From: Leptidea sinapis
Lineage: Eukaryota > Arthropoda > Insecta > Lepidoptera > Pieridae
DNA: 64,000 nt
Direction of reading: 5' to 3'
Assembly (NCBI RefSeq): GCF_905404315.1
Contig: NC_066282.1
Coordinates: forward strand, 9,572,501 to 9,636,500
Part shown: positions 47,605 to 58,966 of the stretch, one piece after another
Numbering within the stretch: position 1 is the first letter of the stretch
How the letters are laid out: every line of letters starts with the position of its first letter
Position numbers and translations under genes: made by a program
Notes under the pieces: model-generated
What the model was told of the DNA's origin: nothing
What the model saw: only the letters and a program-made list of their open reading frames with translations
The model's database searches: none

Positions 47605-47885
47605 TTAATCCCAGAAGTGAGGGTTATCACTTTAAAAACTTAACAAATTGTTTAGATTTGCAAGAGCGACATCTCAAGTCTATTTCCTAATATGGAAATA
47701 TTGGGGTTGAGCAGATTATCAACTGTAAAGTAGATCCTGTAGATGGAGCCATAACCTGTGAGTTTTACAAGACATATCAAGATTTTCGAACCATGTGTCA
47801 CTCGACCGGTTGGCTCAGTTGGTAAGAGTGCTCGGACGGAACCCGACAGGTCGCGGTTACGAATCCCGCATCGTTCTATATATTT
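47605..47885 (+). repeat. tRNA-derived repetitive element, copy 5
   Basis: Body: cccagaagtgagggttatca, gcaagagcgacatctcaagt, tattggggttgagcagatta, gtagatcctgtagatgga. tRNA-like head: ggttggctcagttggtaaga and ggttacgaatcccgc, ending gcatcgttc. The B box is mutated. Confidence 0.8.
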
Positions 47886-48001
47886 TGGTTACAAATCTAA
47901 TAAATGCTTCTTGATCTTACCTCTATTATCTCCCCCTATTTCACTTATTTTGAAGGTTAATATTAAATTGAAAAAAGGGGTGATTCATTCATTAAGTTCC
48001 C

Positions 48002-48340
48002 CTAGCTGGGGCAGAGGTCATCCACAGTGCATCTCCATCGCGATCGGTCCCGAGCATCTCTCTTAATTTCACTCCAGGACTTTCCGATCTCTTTCGCTTC
48101 ATCAATGACAGTCCACCGCCAGGTTTGCTTTGGACGGCCACGTTTTCGTGTTCGTTGAGAGTTACAGTCTAGGGTTTGTCTCGGTATATGGTTAGGATCC
48201 CCCCGGAGTGTGTGGCCTATCCAGCTCCATCTGTAGGGTTTTATCTGTTGGTCGAATGGGATTTCATGCCAGCTTTGCCAAAGATGATCGTTGGAAATTT
48301 TGTCTGGCCAGTGAACACTGAGGATATTTCAAAGGTCCGA
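48002..48340 (-). pseudogene. RTE-like LINE: RT C-terminal segment
   Basis: The minus frame ending at TAG 48002-48004 encodes, in order, HWPDKISNDHLWQSWHEIPF, KPYRWSWIGHTLRGDPNHIP, RQTLDC, KRGRPKQTWRW, DEAKEIGKSWSEIKRDARDR and RWRCTVDDLCPS. The WIGHTLR, GRPKQTWR and WR..VDDLCPS boxes are the signature of RTE-like LINE C-termini. The frame is open for about 100 codons from about 48320. The catalytic palm is absent, so this is a 5'-truncated copy. Confidence 0.8.
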
Positions 48341-48805
48341 TACCTTAAGGAAAACGAGAAGAATGAAGTTGACGAGAGATGGGCTTGGTGACTTCCACGT
48401 CTCACACTCATACAAAAAAGGGGTGCTAAGGAAAAAAGTATCAAAAAGTAGGCTTCAGCGGATCGATCATTTTCAAGACACTTCAAAATACCACATGCTC
48501 AGTCTGAGTATAAGACAAGAGAGATATTTCTGTTATAACTGCAAAGTCTATTCGATATTCAAAGGGAATTCGCTGAAACCGTATAAGCAAACAAAAGATA
48601 TATTACGATAAATGAAGATTCTCGAAAGGACTCCCTCGTGTGACATTGAACAAGTAAACCTAAAGCTTAGTGCTTATCGTCAATATACAGGACATGTCTT
48701 AAGTCTCTCATCTAAGCAAAAATGACGGGATCGCTCAAAAGGCTCTCTGTTGCGATAAACAATAAGCTTACTTATAGAAAAACTGTCAAGATTTGAATCA
48801 TATTT

Positions 48806-49147
48806 TTTAATGAAAAATGAGGACAAACGAGCGTACGGGTTAAGTGATGTTAAGTGATCACCGCCGACCACATTGTCTTGCAACACCAGAGCTACTGGCT
48901 TTTAAGGAAGGTGTGCCCATTTTTTGAAGATACCTGATGTCTTATCGTCCCGGAAATACCGCACAAGGAAGCTCATTCCACACTTTGTAGTACGAGGAAG
49001 AAAGCTCCTTGAAAACCGCACTGTGGACCGCCAGATGGTGGGGATGATATCCTAACTTGTGGCATGTCGTACGAAGGTGGAATTCGGCATCAGGAATCAG
49101 GTTAAACAGCTCTTCGGAATACTCCCCGTGATAAATGCGGTAGATTT
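48806..49147 (-). pseudogene. Jockey-like LINE (family C, copy 5), 3' end
   Basis: Minus orientation: gacaaacgagcgtacgggtt, ttaagtgatcaccgccgac, ggaaatacc gcacaaggaagctcattc, and cttgtggcatgtcgtacgaa. Encodes the WNELPCAVFPGR and YRIYHGEYSEELFNLIP segments with short deletions relative to copy 3. The frame is broken. Confidence 0.85.
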
Positions 49148-50484
49148 TTAATAAACTTCCCATAAATAGAGTATAAGAGAAGACATTTAGGAACCTAGCT
49201 TTCATTGCGTTCTCGACTCATCCTTCAATGCTTTTTTTGTATAAATCTTTTACGTTTTCATATTTCCATCACCTGTCAGTTAGTGCCTCTATTAATATGT
49301 ATTTGAATTGTTCCCGAGGCTGTAAGAGTCACCAGCAATTTTTCAATATATTTTTTTACGTGTCATACATCATTTCTGAAATTCATGTGCTGACAGACAG
49401 GCTTAGTGTATTTTGTAAATAAAATTTTACATACAGCTTCAATAATCTTGTTTTTGAATAGATCACAAGCTAAGATGGATGTGTAGCCTCTTCGCGGATT
49501 TCTACTTTGTCCTACGTTTAAGGCAAACTGCAAAATATATATTGCAATTTTTAACACATGAAAAAACCACGACTATGTCAATCTTCGAGGAAGTTATAAG
49601 ACGGCGTCGTCGGTCTCCGTCCTTCAAATACGTGCAACGGGGTGGGATGGGTGGTCCATGCGCCAATTCTTAAAAGAGTGCTACTTGCGGTGCCTAGTCG
49701 ACCCGTGATGGTTAATAAATCATATTTGTTTTGGTTCGATGTGATTACTAATTATGACAGTAATCACGACCATCATGTTCACGAAGCATCCTTACACAAA
49801 CAATGAATTCAAGCTCTAAAGGTTTGATGCATGTAATTTATATACGATAATTTATATTTATACAGTTAATTTTTATGGAATATTTAAGATTTAAAACGTT
49901 TTTTAACTTTGAACCTATTGTGAAATACTCAATGATTTGTAAGAATAGCCTTTGAGTTTGTTGAATATTCTTCTCACGAGCTCTACTTTTTTCGAACGTA
50001 TGGTGGATTCAGTAATTTAAATAAAATATTTAGAAGCAAGGGAAAAGCGCCTTTAAGCCTATTTAAATAAAGTTTAAACCTTGACTTCGAAGTTTGGTAA
50101 AGTAATAAATTTTTACTTGTAAAGAATTTTTAAATAACACACCGGCAAACTGCTTTTATTTTGTGCAAGCCGTAAATAAAAATGTGTTCACTAAAAGTCT
50201 AAAACATACAATAAGCGGAGACCATACATTATAATTAAAGAGACATTTATGTCTCCAGCGACGTATGTTTTATCCTACTAAAGCACCTTCACCTAACATA
50301 ACAGTATTTTTTAGACTAAACAATTTAATTAATACCACAAAAAAAGACATTAACAGCAAACAACTAACATCCGTTTTCAATAACCTATCTATCCTTAGTT
50401 TAACTTACTAGAGGTATACAAATCTATCCTTTTACGCTTACTTATATTTCAATAACCTATCGACATAACTATAATATGACATAA
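49148..50484. other. No feature recognised
   Basis: Nothing recognised. The small frames at 49228-49673 have no domain. Confidence 0.4.
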
Positions 50485-50494
50485 CTATGTATAG

Positions 50495-50851
50495 ATGCTG
50501 AGATGGTTTAGACATGTCGAGAGAATGAATGAAGAACGATTGACGAAGAAAATGTATAAGGCCAGTGTGAATGAAAGTGCTAGAAGGGGAAGACCTAGGC
50601 AGACGTTTCAAGATCAAATCAGGGACGTCTTGGAAATAGGCCAGGTCAAGAGTACCCTAAACCGAAGAGCATGTATGAGAGGAATAATGAAAGTGGACGA
50701 AGCGAAACAAGGATGTAAGGATCGTAGCAAGTGGAAAGAAGTGATCTCTGCCTACCCCTACGGGAAAGAGGCTTTATTATATGTATGTATAGATAAGATC
50801 TTGTCATTAAACGGTGGTAGCATATATCCGCAACTAGAGATACGTTATTGA
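50495..50851 (+). pseudogene. LINE RT C-terminal fragment (RTE-like or related)
   Basis: A 118-codon open frame whose first about 95 residues read MLRWFRHVERMNEERLTKKM, RRGRPRQTFQDQIRDVLE, GQVKSTLNRRACMRGIM and DEAKQGCKDRSKWKEVISAY. The LRWF.HVERM box, the RGRPR..F.DQI box and the DRS.W..V.SAYP box are those of an insect LINE C-terminus. Residues after about 95 (LLYVCIDKIL...) are read-through into the 3' UTR or flank. No palm domain, so a truncated element rather than a gene. Confidence 0.8.
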
Positions 50852-51214
50852 AAACGGCCGTAAATCTATTCAAAGCATGTTCCATTAGGTATCATCTGAT
50901 TATGAATGTATGATAAATATTGAATGTAATTTAATTGCAATTTCGGAGCTCTGATAGCAACAGGAATGGATACGAATTCAATTATAACTTATTAAATGGT
51001 TCGTTAATGGGTTCAATGTTATTTGAAAGTTTGAGTATATTAGCGCTTCAAGTTTTTATTAAAAGTTATTGTAATATATTATTATTAACAATGTTAAAAC
51101 AGCTGTTGTTTTAATATACTTATGAACTTGATTGTGTAGCTTTCATTTGGCATTTCACGTGGCAATTACATTAATCGAATAGTGGTTAGAAATTCATGGA
51201 TGCAATTCTCGTAA

Positions 51215-51440
51215 TGTCAATATTCGTAAATTTGTCGCGCATATACTTATAGTAAATTTTAGACTTTTATGGTCTTCTCATGGATGTAATTGTCAGATCT
51301 GGACCAAATTGGTTGGGGGACTGGAAAACGGGAGAACCAGCTTTCAATTTAAAAAAGAATTAACAATATCGGTTCCCCCAGTTGAATGTTCTGATGTAAC
51401 AAACATAAAATAAAAAGGACATACCGCCGAATTGGTTAAA
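51215..51440 (+). repeat. Interspersed repeat family S, copy 3 (partial)
   Basis: tcgcgcatatacttatagta, gacttttatggtcttctcat, ctggaccaaattgg and cataccgccgaattggtt, collinear with the second half of copies 1 and 2. Confidence 0.6.
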
Positions 51441-51626
51441 TATAAGAATTAGTAAGAAGAATTATTAAGTAACAAGTAGTAACTTAGTAATACTTGAGCT
51501 ATCTGCGAATTTAATACAAAGTCGTGGCTTGGTAGATGTAATTAAATATTTCACACGGGCTACTTACGTAGAGATATCACGATATTGAACCTCATCAGTC
51601 TGTTAAGAATATCAAAATAAACAATT

Positions 51627-51930
51627 TGTTATGTTTTTTAAAGTGATAACCCTGACTTCTTCATCACTTTAAGAAACATAACAAATTATTTAGATTTACA
51701 AGAGCGACATCTCAAGTGAATTTCCTAATATGCAAATATTGGGGTTGAGCAGGTTATCAACTGTTAAGTAGATCCTGTAGATGGAGCCACAACCTGGGAG
51801 TTGAAAAAAGCATACAAGATTTTATGACGATATGTCACTCGAACGGTTAGCTCAGTTGGAAGAGCACTCGCACGGAACACGGGAATTCGTGGGTGCGGTC
51901 CCGCATCGTTCATAAAATTTTATTGTTTAT
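51627..51930 (+). repeat. tRNA-derived repetitive element, copy 6
   Basis: Opens with a small palindrome: acaatttgttatg ... taaagtga (51627-51650) and its near-complement tcactttaagaaacataaca (51663-51682). The body tattggggttgagcaggtta, gtagatcctgtagatgga and the head ggttagctcagttggaagag follow. The B box is degraded (gggtgcggtccc). 3' flank gcatcgttcataaaatttta. Confidence 0.8.
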
Positions 51931-52130
51931 TGCACTTGTAGCTTCATTTGGTATTTCTCGTAACGGCTGACCTAAGAGGAAAAATAGGCTTAGGCCTTTC
52001 TCAGGTTTTAGAATATTTGAATCAATATTTCTGTCACGCTACGCGGGGGAGAAAGTGTCAGACAAAAATCAATGTGATAGGTGCCAACTGCAGTTCTGAC
52101 TAAAACACCAAAAAATCATGACCAAATAAC

Positions 52131-52445
52131 TAAAAAAGCGGCCAAGTGCGAGTCGGACTCGCCCATTACGTGTTCCGTAGCAGCAATATTTTTTTTTGTA
52201 TTTGAGTTGGTTGAATAAAAGGTAAAATGCGGTTTACGATTTATGACGTTTTAAAAACAACTACTTACAGATCTCGTTCAAATTAATTTTCGGTGGAAGT
52301 TTGAACAGTAATGTATATCACATATTTATTTAGTGTTATAATTCTCCTATTTTAGAAGTAACGGGGGGGGGGGGGGGCACACATTTTACCACTCTGGAAG
52401 TGTCTCTCGCGCAAAACTATTCAGTTTAGAAAAATCACTTCAATC
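52131..52445 (+). repeat. Interspersed repeat family P, copy 1
   Basis: Starts gcggccaagtgcgagtcgga ctcgcccat, a start seen in many lepidopteran repeats, and ends gcaaaactattcagtttag. The inverse partial copy is 5000-5205. Contains a 15-G run. Class unknown, non-coding. Confidence 0.65.
52363..52377 (+). repeat. Homopolymer of 15 G
   Basis: Uninterrupted G run. The homologous place in the 5-kb copy is aggggagg in complement, so it expanded or is an assembly artefact. Confidence 0.9.
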
Positions 52446-52694
52446 GCACCTACAAGTAAAACGAAATGTCGTTGACAAGAGCCTAGCGAAACTCTCTAAG
52501 AAAAAAGTATTCACTCGATGGTATGAAACGTGCAGTCATTGACAAATTTACAGATATATAGATACAGATATATAATCTTGCAAAAAAAGGAGATAGCCGA
52601 AATCCACTACGTTGTAAGCAACTGTTCGCTTTCAAACTTAGCCGGATTATATTTCTAGATAGATTAGATTCCTAAAACTAAAGCATTATGGAGT

Positions 52695-53667
52695 GAAAAA
52701 TAGAGCCCCAAATCTGTTAAAATCATATTTAAGCGAAAGAGTTCAGATAGTCGATGTAAATGGCAAACGGTCTTCGGGAAACCTGTACGTGTTCCACAGG
52801 GTTCTATTCTCGGTCCTTTCTTGTTTCTTACATATATAAACGATCTACCGTTTGTGGTAGATGATAGCCATGAGATTGTGTTGTTTGCTGATGATACTTC
52901 ACTTATTTTTAAAGTGAAGCGATATTAGCGTGCAGATATTGATGATGAGGTAAACAATGCACTCTCAAAGAAAGTGCGTTGGTTTGAGACGAATAAGTGT
53001 TTACGGTTCATTACACCAAACACAGCGGAGGTACAAACCAACGTACTTATAAATGACCAGAGATTGGAACTTGTGGACACTACGGTCTTCTTGGGTATCA
53101 CGTTAGATAAAAAGCTTCAGTGGGGTCCACATATTGCCCATCTAGCAGATAGGCTCAGCTCTGCGGCATATGCAGTTAGAAAGATTAGAGAGTACACGAA
53201 TGTTGCGAACGCTAGATTAGTGTACTTCAGTTATTTTCACAGCATCATGACATACGGTATTTTACTATGGGGTCATGCTGCTGACATTGATATAGTGTTT
53301 GCTCTGCAAAAGAGAGCTGTTCGTGTTATATATCAGCTTGGTTATAGACAGTCTCTCAAAGAAAAAATTAAACAAATGAAACAATATGACTGTTCATTGT
53401 TAGTACATTTATAAAAATTTAATATACGTTCACAAAAATCGTCACCTTTTTGCTCGTGATTTTCATTATTATAACACTAGAAATAAGGGATTGCTTGTAA
53501 CTAATTCTGGTAGGCTTCATAAGATACATAATAGCTTTAAGGGAAAATGTATACACTTCTATAATAAAGTCCCAGCCACTGTTCAGGCATTATCTATAAA
53601 TAAATTTAAATGTTTTATAAAAAATGGCTCTGTCGTAAATCCTATTACTCTACTGCTGAATATCTAA
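52695..53667 (+). pseudogene. Non-LTR retrotransposon RT with preserved catalytic motifs
   Basis: In order: LLKSYLSERVQIVDVNGKRS, then after a frameshift near 52780 VPQGSILGPFLFLTYINDLP (motif B) and LFADDTSLIFK with the catalytic FADD at 52884-52895. A TAG (52926-52928) follows, then the open frame up to 53414 with FLGITLDKKLQWGPHI, RLVYFSYFHSIMTYGILLWG and LQKRAVRVIYQLGY. After a second frameshift come HLFARDFHYYNTRNKGLLVT and IHFYNKVPATVQAL, ending at TAA 53665-53667. This is the palm to C-terminus of a jockey/CR1-like LINE RT that copies element RNA into DNA. One stop and two shifts make it inactive. The 5' half is missing. Confidence 0.9.
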
Positions 53668-53900
53668 ATGATCGAAGAGCCTGGGACTAGATTGTGATTA
53701 TTTTATAGCGATAGAAATGACTGTACAATATTGTATATTTTTATTGAAAAAAATGCTGGGAGAGTTTCTTGCGCCGCTTCTTCTCTCTCAGAGCGCCATT
53801 AGTTTCCGAAGCGGTAGTAGTATCTACTAGTTATCAGAAATGACATCAAAAATAATTCTAAAGGAATCAATTTTCAGAAAATAAATGCCTTATATGCCTT
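53668..53900 (+). repeat. 3' UTR of the 52.7-kb LINE
   Basis: Includes gctgggagagtttcttgcgc and cttctctctcagagcgccat, related to the family B 3' UTR motif. No A-rich or simple-repeat tail is obvious. Confidence 0.55.
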
Positions 53901-55134
53901 TTTATAATTCGTCGCCAATCGCCATACTGTAAATACTACTATTTCAAACTTATGTCAAATGACAGCGACCTTTGGGCGAAGTTTTCACACTAAAAAGTGT
54001 ATCGATGATGCAAACAAAAAGCCGTGCTTTATTTTCTTTCTCTTGAATTTTTCGTTTTCATTCGGAGCTCTTTACAGGATATAATATAATTTAATTTTAA
54101 ACAATAATATATTTTTATATTAAACTCCAAAATATAGTTTTTTGATGTGATTTTCTATAGGCACGTTGAACACTTGGGGATAAAAGAACTGAACTCACGT
54201 AACTGTAAAAGAAAAGAGAAAACAACACGAAAATTAGAAACGAATTTTAGAAACTCAAACAGCTTTTGTGGGGCTGAAATTTATAACATTTTTATGTTTT
54301 TGCTATTGTTCTGACATTCAGTATAAAGCTAAATTATCTGATTTATCATAAATCTTATGTTAATAAAAATATGTTGTTCGAACAATGTGGGTCGAGATTC
54401 CCTTTTAACGGACAGATTTTGTTGACGTTTGAATTTTGTCACAATGATAACTGTATTAAATCTAATTGCTTTTTCAAAGCTGTTGTAAAATGGAAGGTTT
54501 CCAAAAATGTCTCTTTATACATTCGAATGTAGAATCATGTTTAAAAGAGTATAACGCCTTGTGATATTTTAGTAGCAAAGTTTTGAAATACAACTTTTGC
54601 TCTATGATATCTAGCTGGTGTTTTCTTAATGGAAAAATTCGAGATAATATTACATTAATTAATTTATCTTCCAGAATATCACAGGGTGTTTAAATCTTTT
54701 TGTGAATACTCTAAACATCATGTTACAATTTATAATTCATATTAGCAGGGCTATTGTAACTTTAAGAATTCATTCGTAATATATTATCTAGTGAAAAATG
54801 CGCCCACTGTCCTACTGACACGTTGTTAAGTATTTATTAATGTAGAATTACAATTTAACGAACTATATTTTTACATACACTTTATATTTAACGTTATTAT
54901 TGCCTTTCTTAACGTTATTATTTAATATAAACAATTATATTTACGGGGATATGGCACCCATTTCAACTGTATATCGCATGATCTCCGCATATGACGGCCG
55001 CAGTATTTTGGTTTCGTATCGCATTATAAGCTTTATATAGACTTCCGATGTGAACTAGATAATATTACATTTACTTTGATGCAGATGATATAGCTTATCA
55101 TTTGGTGGCTCATATTATACTGTAATTCAATTTT
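53901..55134. other. No feature recognised
   Basis: AT-rich, nothing recognised. Confidence 0.45.
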
Positions 55135-55660
55135 AAGCCGACTTCAAAAAGGAGGAGGTTATCAATCCGATCGGTATTTTTTTTATGTATGCACACCGAT
55201 CACTCTGAGATTTATGATCCGATGTACGTAATTTTTCTTTAGTTCGATGCAGAACAGATGCCATTTGGTCCCATAAAAATTTTATTAGTTTGGCCCAGTA
55301 GTTTTCATTTTATGAGCATTTTTTATGAAAATATAATTGTTTTTAGTGTATGGCTTTTTTTATGAGTTTCCATTCAGGTTGATTATATATTATAATTATT
55401 AACTGACACTGAAAGTAAAAAAAAAACTACGTTTAAAAAAACTGGTCAAGACGAAGCTATCCCGCTCAAAGTCACGCGTGGCGAGTGTAGGTACTTACTA
55501 TTACATTTGGCTTGGCACCGACTTAAAACCTATCAATAGGTAGCACATATAAATAATAGCATTTTACTAATATTAAAGGTAAAGGTGTATTAAATTTAAT
55601 GTTTAGCTATTTGAAACTTTTCAGTTTTTGAAGTCGGTTTTTTTAAACGTAGTTTTTTTT
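55135..55660. repeat. Repeat with gaagtcgg ends (S-related), copy 2
   Basis: Opens ccgacttcaaaaaggaggag, contains ttggtcccataaaaatttta and aacctatcaataggtagcac and ends tttttgaagtcggttttttt. Related to 38745-39155. A GC-richer insert (55447-55520) is unique to this copy. Confidence 0.6.
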
Positions 55661-55744
55661 ATTATTTTATTCGATTTCCCTCCGTTCTGGAAATACAACT
55701 CAGCATTTATATTAAACCATATTATGATAAAAATGAAGTAAGTA

Positions 55745-56180
55745 GCTTAGATTTATACAAATTCAAATATTTGTATTCAAAATAAGATATAATATCACTC
55801 ATTGAAAGTCAAAAACTACCACCCATTCCAAAAGATATGCTTCAGACCTGACAAAAACGGGCGCAACAAATATGGTTACAATGTAAAATCCTACAAAACA
55901 ATTTATTATATAATAGGCTGTGGGCGGTCGCTCTGTTCCCAATCAGTGGTATCATAAAAAGTCATTTATGCTATAGTAACCTTTACCATACGTTAGAATT
56001 GAAAGAATTGTTACAAACGATTTGTAACAATTCTTTTGAAAACTTTTGTTTTGAACATTTTCTGGGTTCTTGTTGTAAAAGCATATTTTATATCGACCCG
56101 CAAAAGACTTACTAACTCGACTTAGCCGAGTAGTAGGCATTATAAGTTTATGTTTGTTCCTTTGAGTTTCGTAAAATCCG
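55745..56180 (-). pseudogene. LINE family B, copy 4: tail, 3' UTR and RT C-terminus
   Basis: Tail complement attcaaatatttgtattca, then aactaccacccattcc, then a minus-strand frame encoding MPTTRLSRVSKSFAGRYKIC and FYNKNPENVQNKSF, followed in a shifted frame by GYYSINDFL and DTTDWEQ. The FYNK and YSINDF boxes match LINE RT C-termini. The frame is damaged by the palindrome at 56002-56036. Confidence 0.75.
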
Positions 56181-56804
56181 TTCTTAGCTGACCTCTACTC
56201 GGTGAAAAAAATATTCCTACCAAATCTCAAGTCTTTAGCTCTAATGGTTCCAGAAATATCGTAACTAGTATTGAATTCCGGAGGGTCAAGGAACCACAGT
56301 TGATAAAAGAAAAAAATATATAACGGCGTGTGCTTAACAGTAACCTCACGACAGGAGTGAATAGTATAATAATAGGCTGTGGGCGGTCGCTCTGTTCCCA
56401 ATCAGTGGTATCATAAAAAGTCATTTATGCTATAGTAACCTTTACCATACCACAAACGATTTGTAACAATTCTTTTGAAAACTTTTGTTTTGAACATTTT
56501 CTGGGTTCTTGTTGTAAAAGCATATTTTATATCGACCCGCAAAAGACTTACTAACTCGACTTAGCCGAGTAGTAGGCATTATAAGTTTATGTATGTTCCT
56601 TTGAGTTTCGTAAAATCCGTTCTTAGCTGACCTCCACTCGGTGAAAAAAATATTCCTACCAAATCTCAAGTCTTTAGCTCTAATGGTTCCAGAAATATCG
56701 TAACTAGTATTGAATTCCGGAGGGTCAAGGAACGACAGTTGATAAAAGAAAAAAATATATAACGGCGTGTGCTTAACAGTAACCTCACGACAGGAGTGAA
56801 TAGT
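55912..56804. repeat. 459-bp tandem duplication covering the LINE C-terminus
   Basis: Copy 1 runs 55912-56370, copy 2 56371-56804, over 95 percent alike by eye. Both begin aataggctgtgggcggtcgc and end cacgacaggagtgaatagt. The unit contains the family B C-terminus plus about 190 bases of unrelated flank (for example tccggagggtcaaggaac). Copy 2 lacks about 20 bases at the palindrome. Confidence 0.95.
56002..56036. repeat. Perfect palindrome, 16-bp stem
   Basis: 56002-56017 and 56021-56036 are perfectly complementary around a 3-base loop (cga). In the second duplication copy one stem is almost wholly missing. Confidence 0.9.
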
Positions 56805-57306
56805 TTAGGTTCATCTTTAGGCGACTCGAATTTACTTTATCTGTAACAGCGTTACATAACGGAGCGATGATAAACGTCATATTTCAGTATAATTAGAAGT
56901 TTTATTACTTAAATAAACAGGATTTTTCGGAGGCCCTTAAAATAACTTCGTCCATGCTATTCAAAACCTTTAAGTATTAATTCACCGGTAAGTATGGAGG
57001 TATTACCGGCTTGTGGTTTAATTTTCTGTACTCGTACTAGAATCGTATATAAGCGATTCCCTAGATGTTGCTTTTCAAGTTATATTTTGTAATCCCTCTC
57101 ATCTCGGGAGTGCTGTTAACCTTCAGGTGTGGTTCGCCTCTGCAGATATATAACTTGCAACAACTTGGATTACGTTGGATATATTATTATTAGTATTTCC
57201 TCTGTATTTTACTGCTTTCTGACTTTAAGCTTTCAATTGTTAGGCAACTCTGTACATTATAATACATGAAAATTTTAGCTCATTATTTTTCATTTATATT
57301 TATTTT
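56805..57306. other. No feature recognised
   Basis: Nothing recognised. Confidence 0.45.
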
Positions 57307-57563
57307 CTATTAAATATTGTGGTACAAGTCTTGGTCTTACAATCGCTTAAAGTATCATCTATTTACCCATTACCCATTGCTTACAAACGTGGAATTGGTC
57401 AAATTTATTATTACAATATAAATTAATTAATTTTACCAAATTTTATCGATTAACTTATTGATTAATTCATATTGTAAATAAAATTTTGACCAAGACAAAG
57501 TTTGCATACTAGAGATACTTTAAACTATTGTAAGACAAAAATTTGTACCACACTATTTAATAG
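57307..57563. mobile_element. Foldback element of about 257 bp
   Basis: Ends ctattaaat and atttaatag. Inner arms continue with tgtggtaca / tgtaccaca, cttacaat / attgtaag and tttaaagtat-like blocks, giving imperfect inverted arms of about 110 bases. No coding. Lies directly left of inverted LINE copies. Confidence 0.7.
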
Positions 57564-57592
57564 CAAATAAATCAATACAAATTCAGAAGGCT

Positions 57593-57958
57593 ACGACAAT
57601 ATTAACACGACAATAGTAGTTAAAGCTTGCAAAGATAAATTAAGTGAGATTCTAGTGTTTTTAATTAATTTATCGATACAAACTGGTGTATTTCCAGACA
57701 CACTAAAATTATCAGTAGTAAAACTACTTTTAAAAAAAGGCAATAGAAGTATTATTATTAAATACAGGCAAGTAACCCTTTCCAAGATATTCGAGAAAAT
57801 TATTTACGCTTTATAAAAGAAAATTTTTATTCAGTGTGATGTTATAAAAAATCTTTGCGGGTATCAAAGACAAAAATCAATGCTACACGCTTGGTTTGAT
57901 TTAGTAAAAAATATTATGCTTGGTCGTAATGAAAATAAGTATACTTCAGCATTATTTT
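57593..57958 (+). pseudogene. LINE RT N-terminal palm fragment, plus-strand copy
   Basis: Reads NINTTIVVKACKDKLSEIL, NLSIQTGVFPDTLKLSVVKL, IFEKIIYAL, stop, then after shifts LVKNIMLGRNENKYTSALF. This is the fingers-to-motif-A part of a jockey-like RT. It stops at 57958, where an opposite-strand copy of the same element begins. Confidence 0.75.
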
Positions 57959-57959
57959 A

Positions 57960-58880
57960 CTCCTGGTAAGTCATTAATATATAATAAAAAAAAGAGGGCC
58001 AAGCACACTGCCCTGTGGTACCCCAAATTTATTTACTTTAAAATTTGATTTATTTTTTTGCGGTATTCATATTTACTTCAGTTACCTCAACACATTGAGC
58101 TCTGTTTGACAAATAAGATTTTATCCATCTCTGCGCCAAACCTCTGATTCCATGTTCTAGCTTAGACAGCAATTGTTCATGAGAAACAATGTCAAAGGCT
58201 TTTGACATAACAAAAAATAAAGCTGAAGCATATTTGTTTTCAATACGACCAAGCATGATATTTTTTACTAAACAAAGCAAGCGTGTAGTATTGATTTTTG
58301 TCATTAGAAACCCGTACTGATTTTTTTTAAAACATCAAACTGAATAAAACGAATTCATTTATTTAGCGTGAATAATTTTCTCGAATATCTTGGAAAGTGT
58401 GCAAATAGCCTGTATTAAATAAAAAAAGGGATTTTACTATTGATAACTTTTGTTTGTCAGGAAATAAACAAGTTTGTATCGATAAATTAATTAAAAAGCC
58501 TAGAATCTCACTTAAATCTTCTTTCCAAGCTTTAAGTACTGTTGTGTTAATACTGTCGCAACCTACTCAATTCGTATTCTTAAAATTAACAATTGTTTTT
58601 AAAACCTCGTATTACACGTGAGTAGAACACAGATATATTCAGTTATTAAAATTTATTTTGTGTCAACCCTATGAAATAAATATAAAGAATTTCGGCTATT
58701 TGCAAGAGATCTGTAACAATATTATTATGATATTCAATGAAATCAATAGTGTGCCATCCACCACCAGTCTCATTTTCAATGATATCCCAAGTCGCCTTCA
58801 TTTTATTGTTACTATTTCGTATGTATTTATCATCAATCTTTCTGACTCTATTTATGCATTTTTTAAACAATTTACTATAT
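57960..58880 (-). pseudogene. LINE RT fragment, minus-strand copy of the same family
   Basis: On the minus strand: INRVRKIDDKYIRNSNNKMK and ATWDIIENETGGGW (about 58870-58740), a decayed INTTVLKAW / LSEILGFLINLSIQTCLF segment (about 58560-58430), LVKNIMLGRIENKYASALFF and MSKAFDIVSHEQLLSKLE (motif A, 58050-58304), and KFGVPQGSVLGPLFFIIY (motif B, about 58015). Stops and shifts are frequent. It overlaps in protein coordinates with the plus-strand copy, so two copies lie tail to tail rather than one inverted element. Confidence 0.75.
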
Positions 58881-58943
58881 TTGGATTAGTTCTGATTTGT
58901 TTTATATATATAACTTTTAAAACGTAGACTTTTCTTGGTAAAA

Positions 58944-58966
58944 ATATATATATATATATATATATA
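58944..58966. repeat. (AT)n microsatellite
   Basis: About 11 uninterrupted AT units. Confidence 0.95.

Noticed and set aside
57593..58880. Single LINE inverted by twin priming
   Set aside because: The two pieces cover overlapping parts of the RT and no A-tail is seen, so two copies are more likely.
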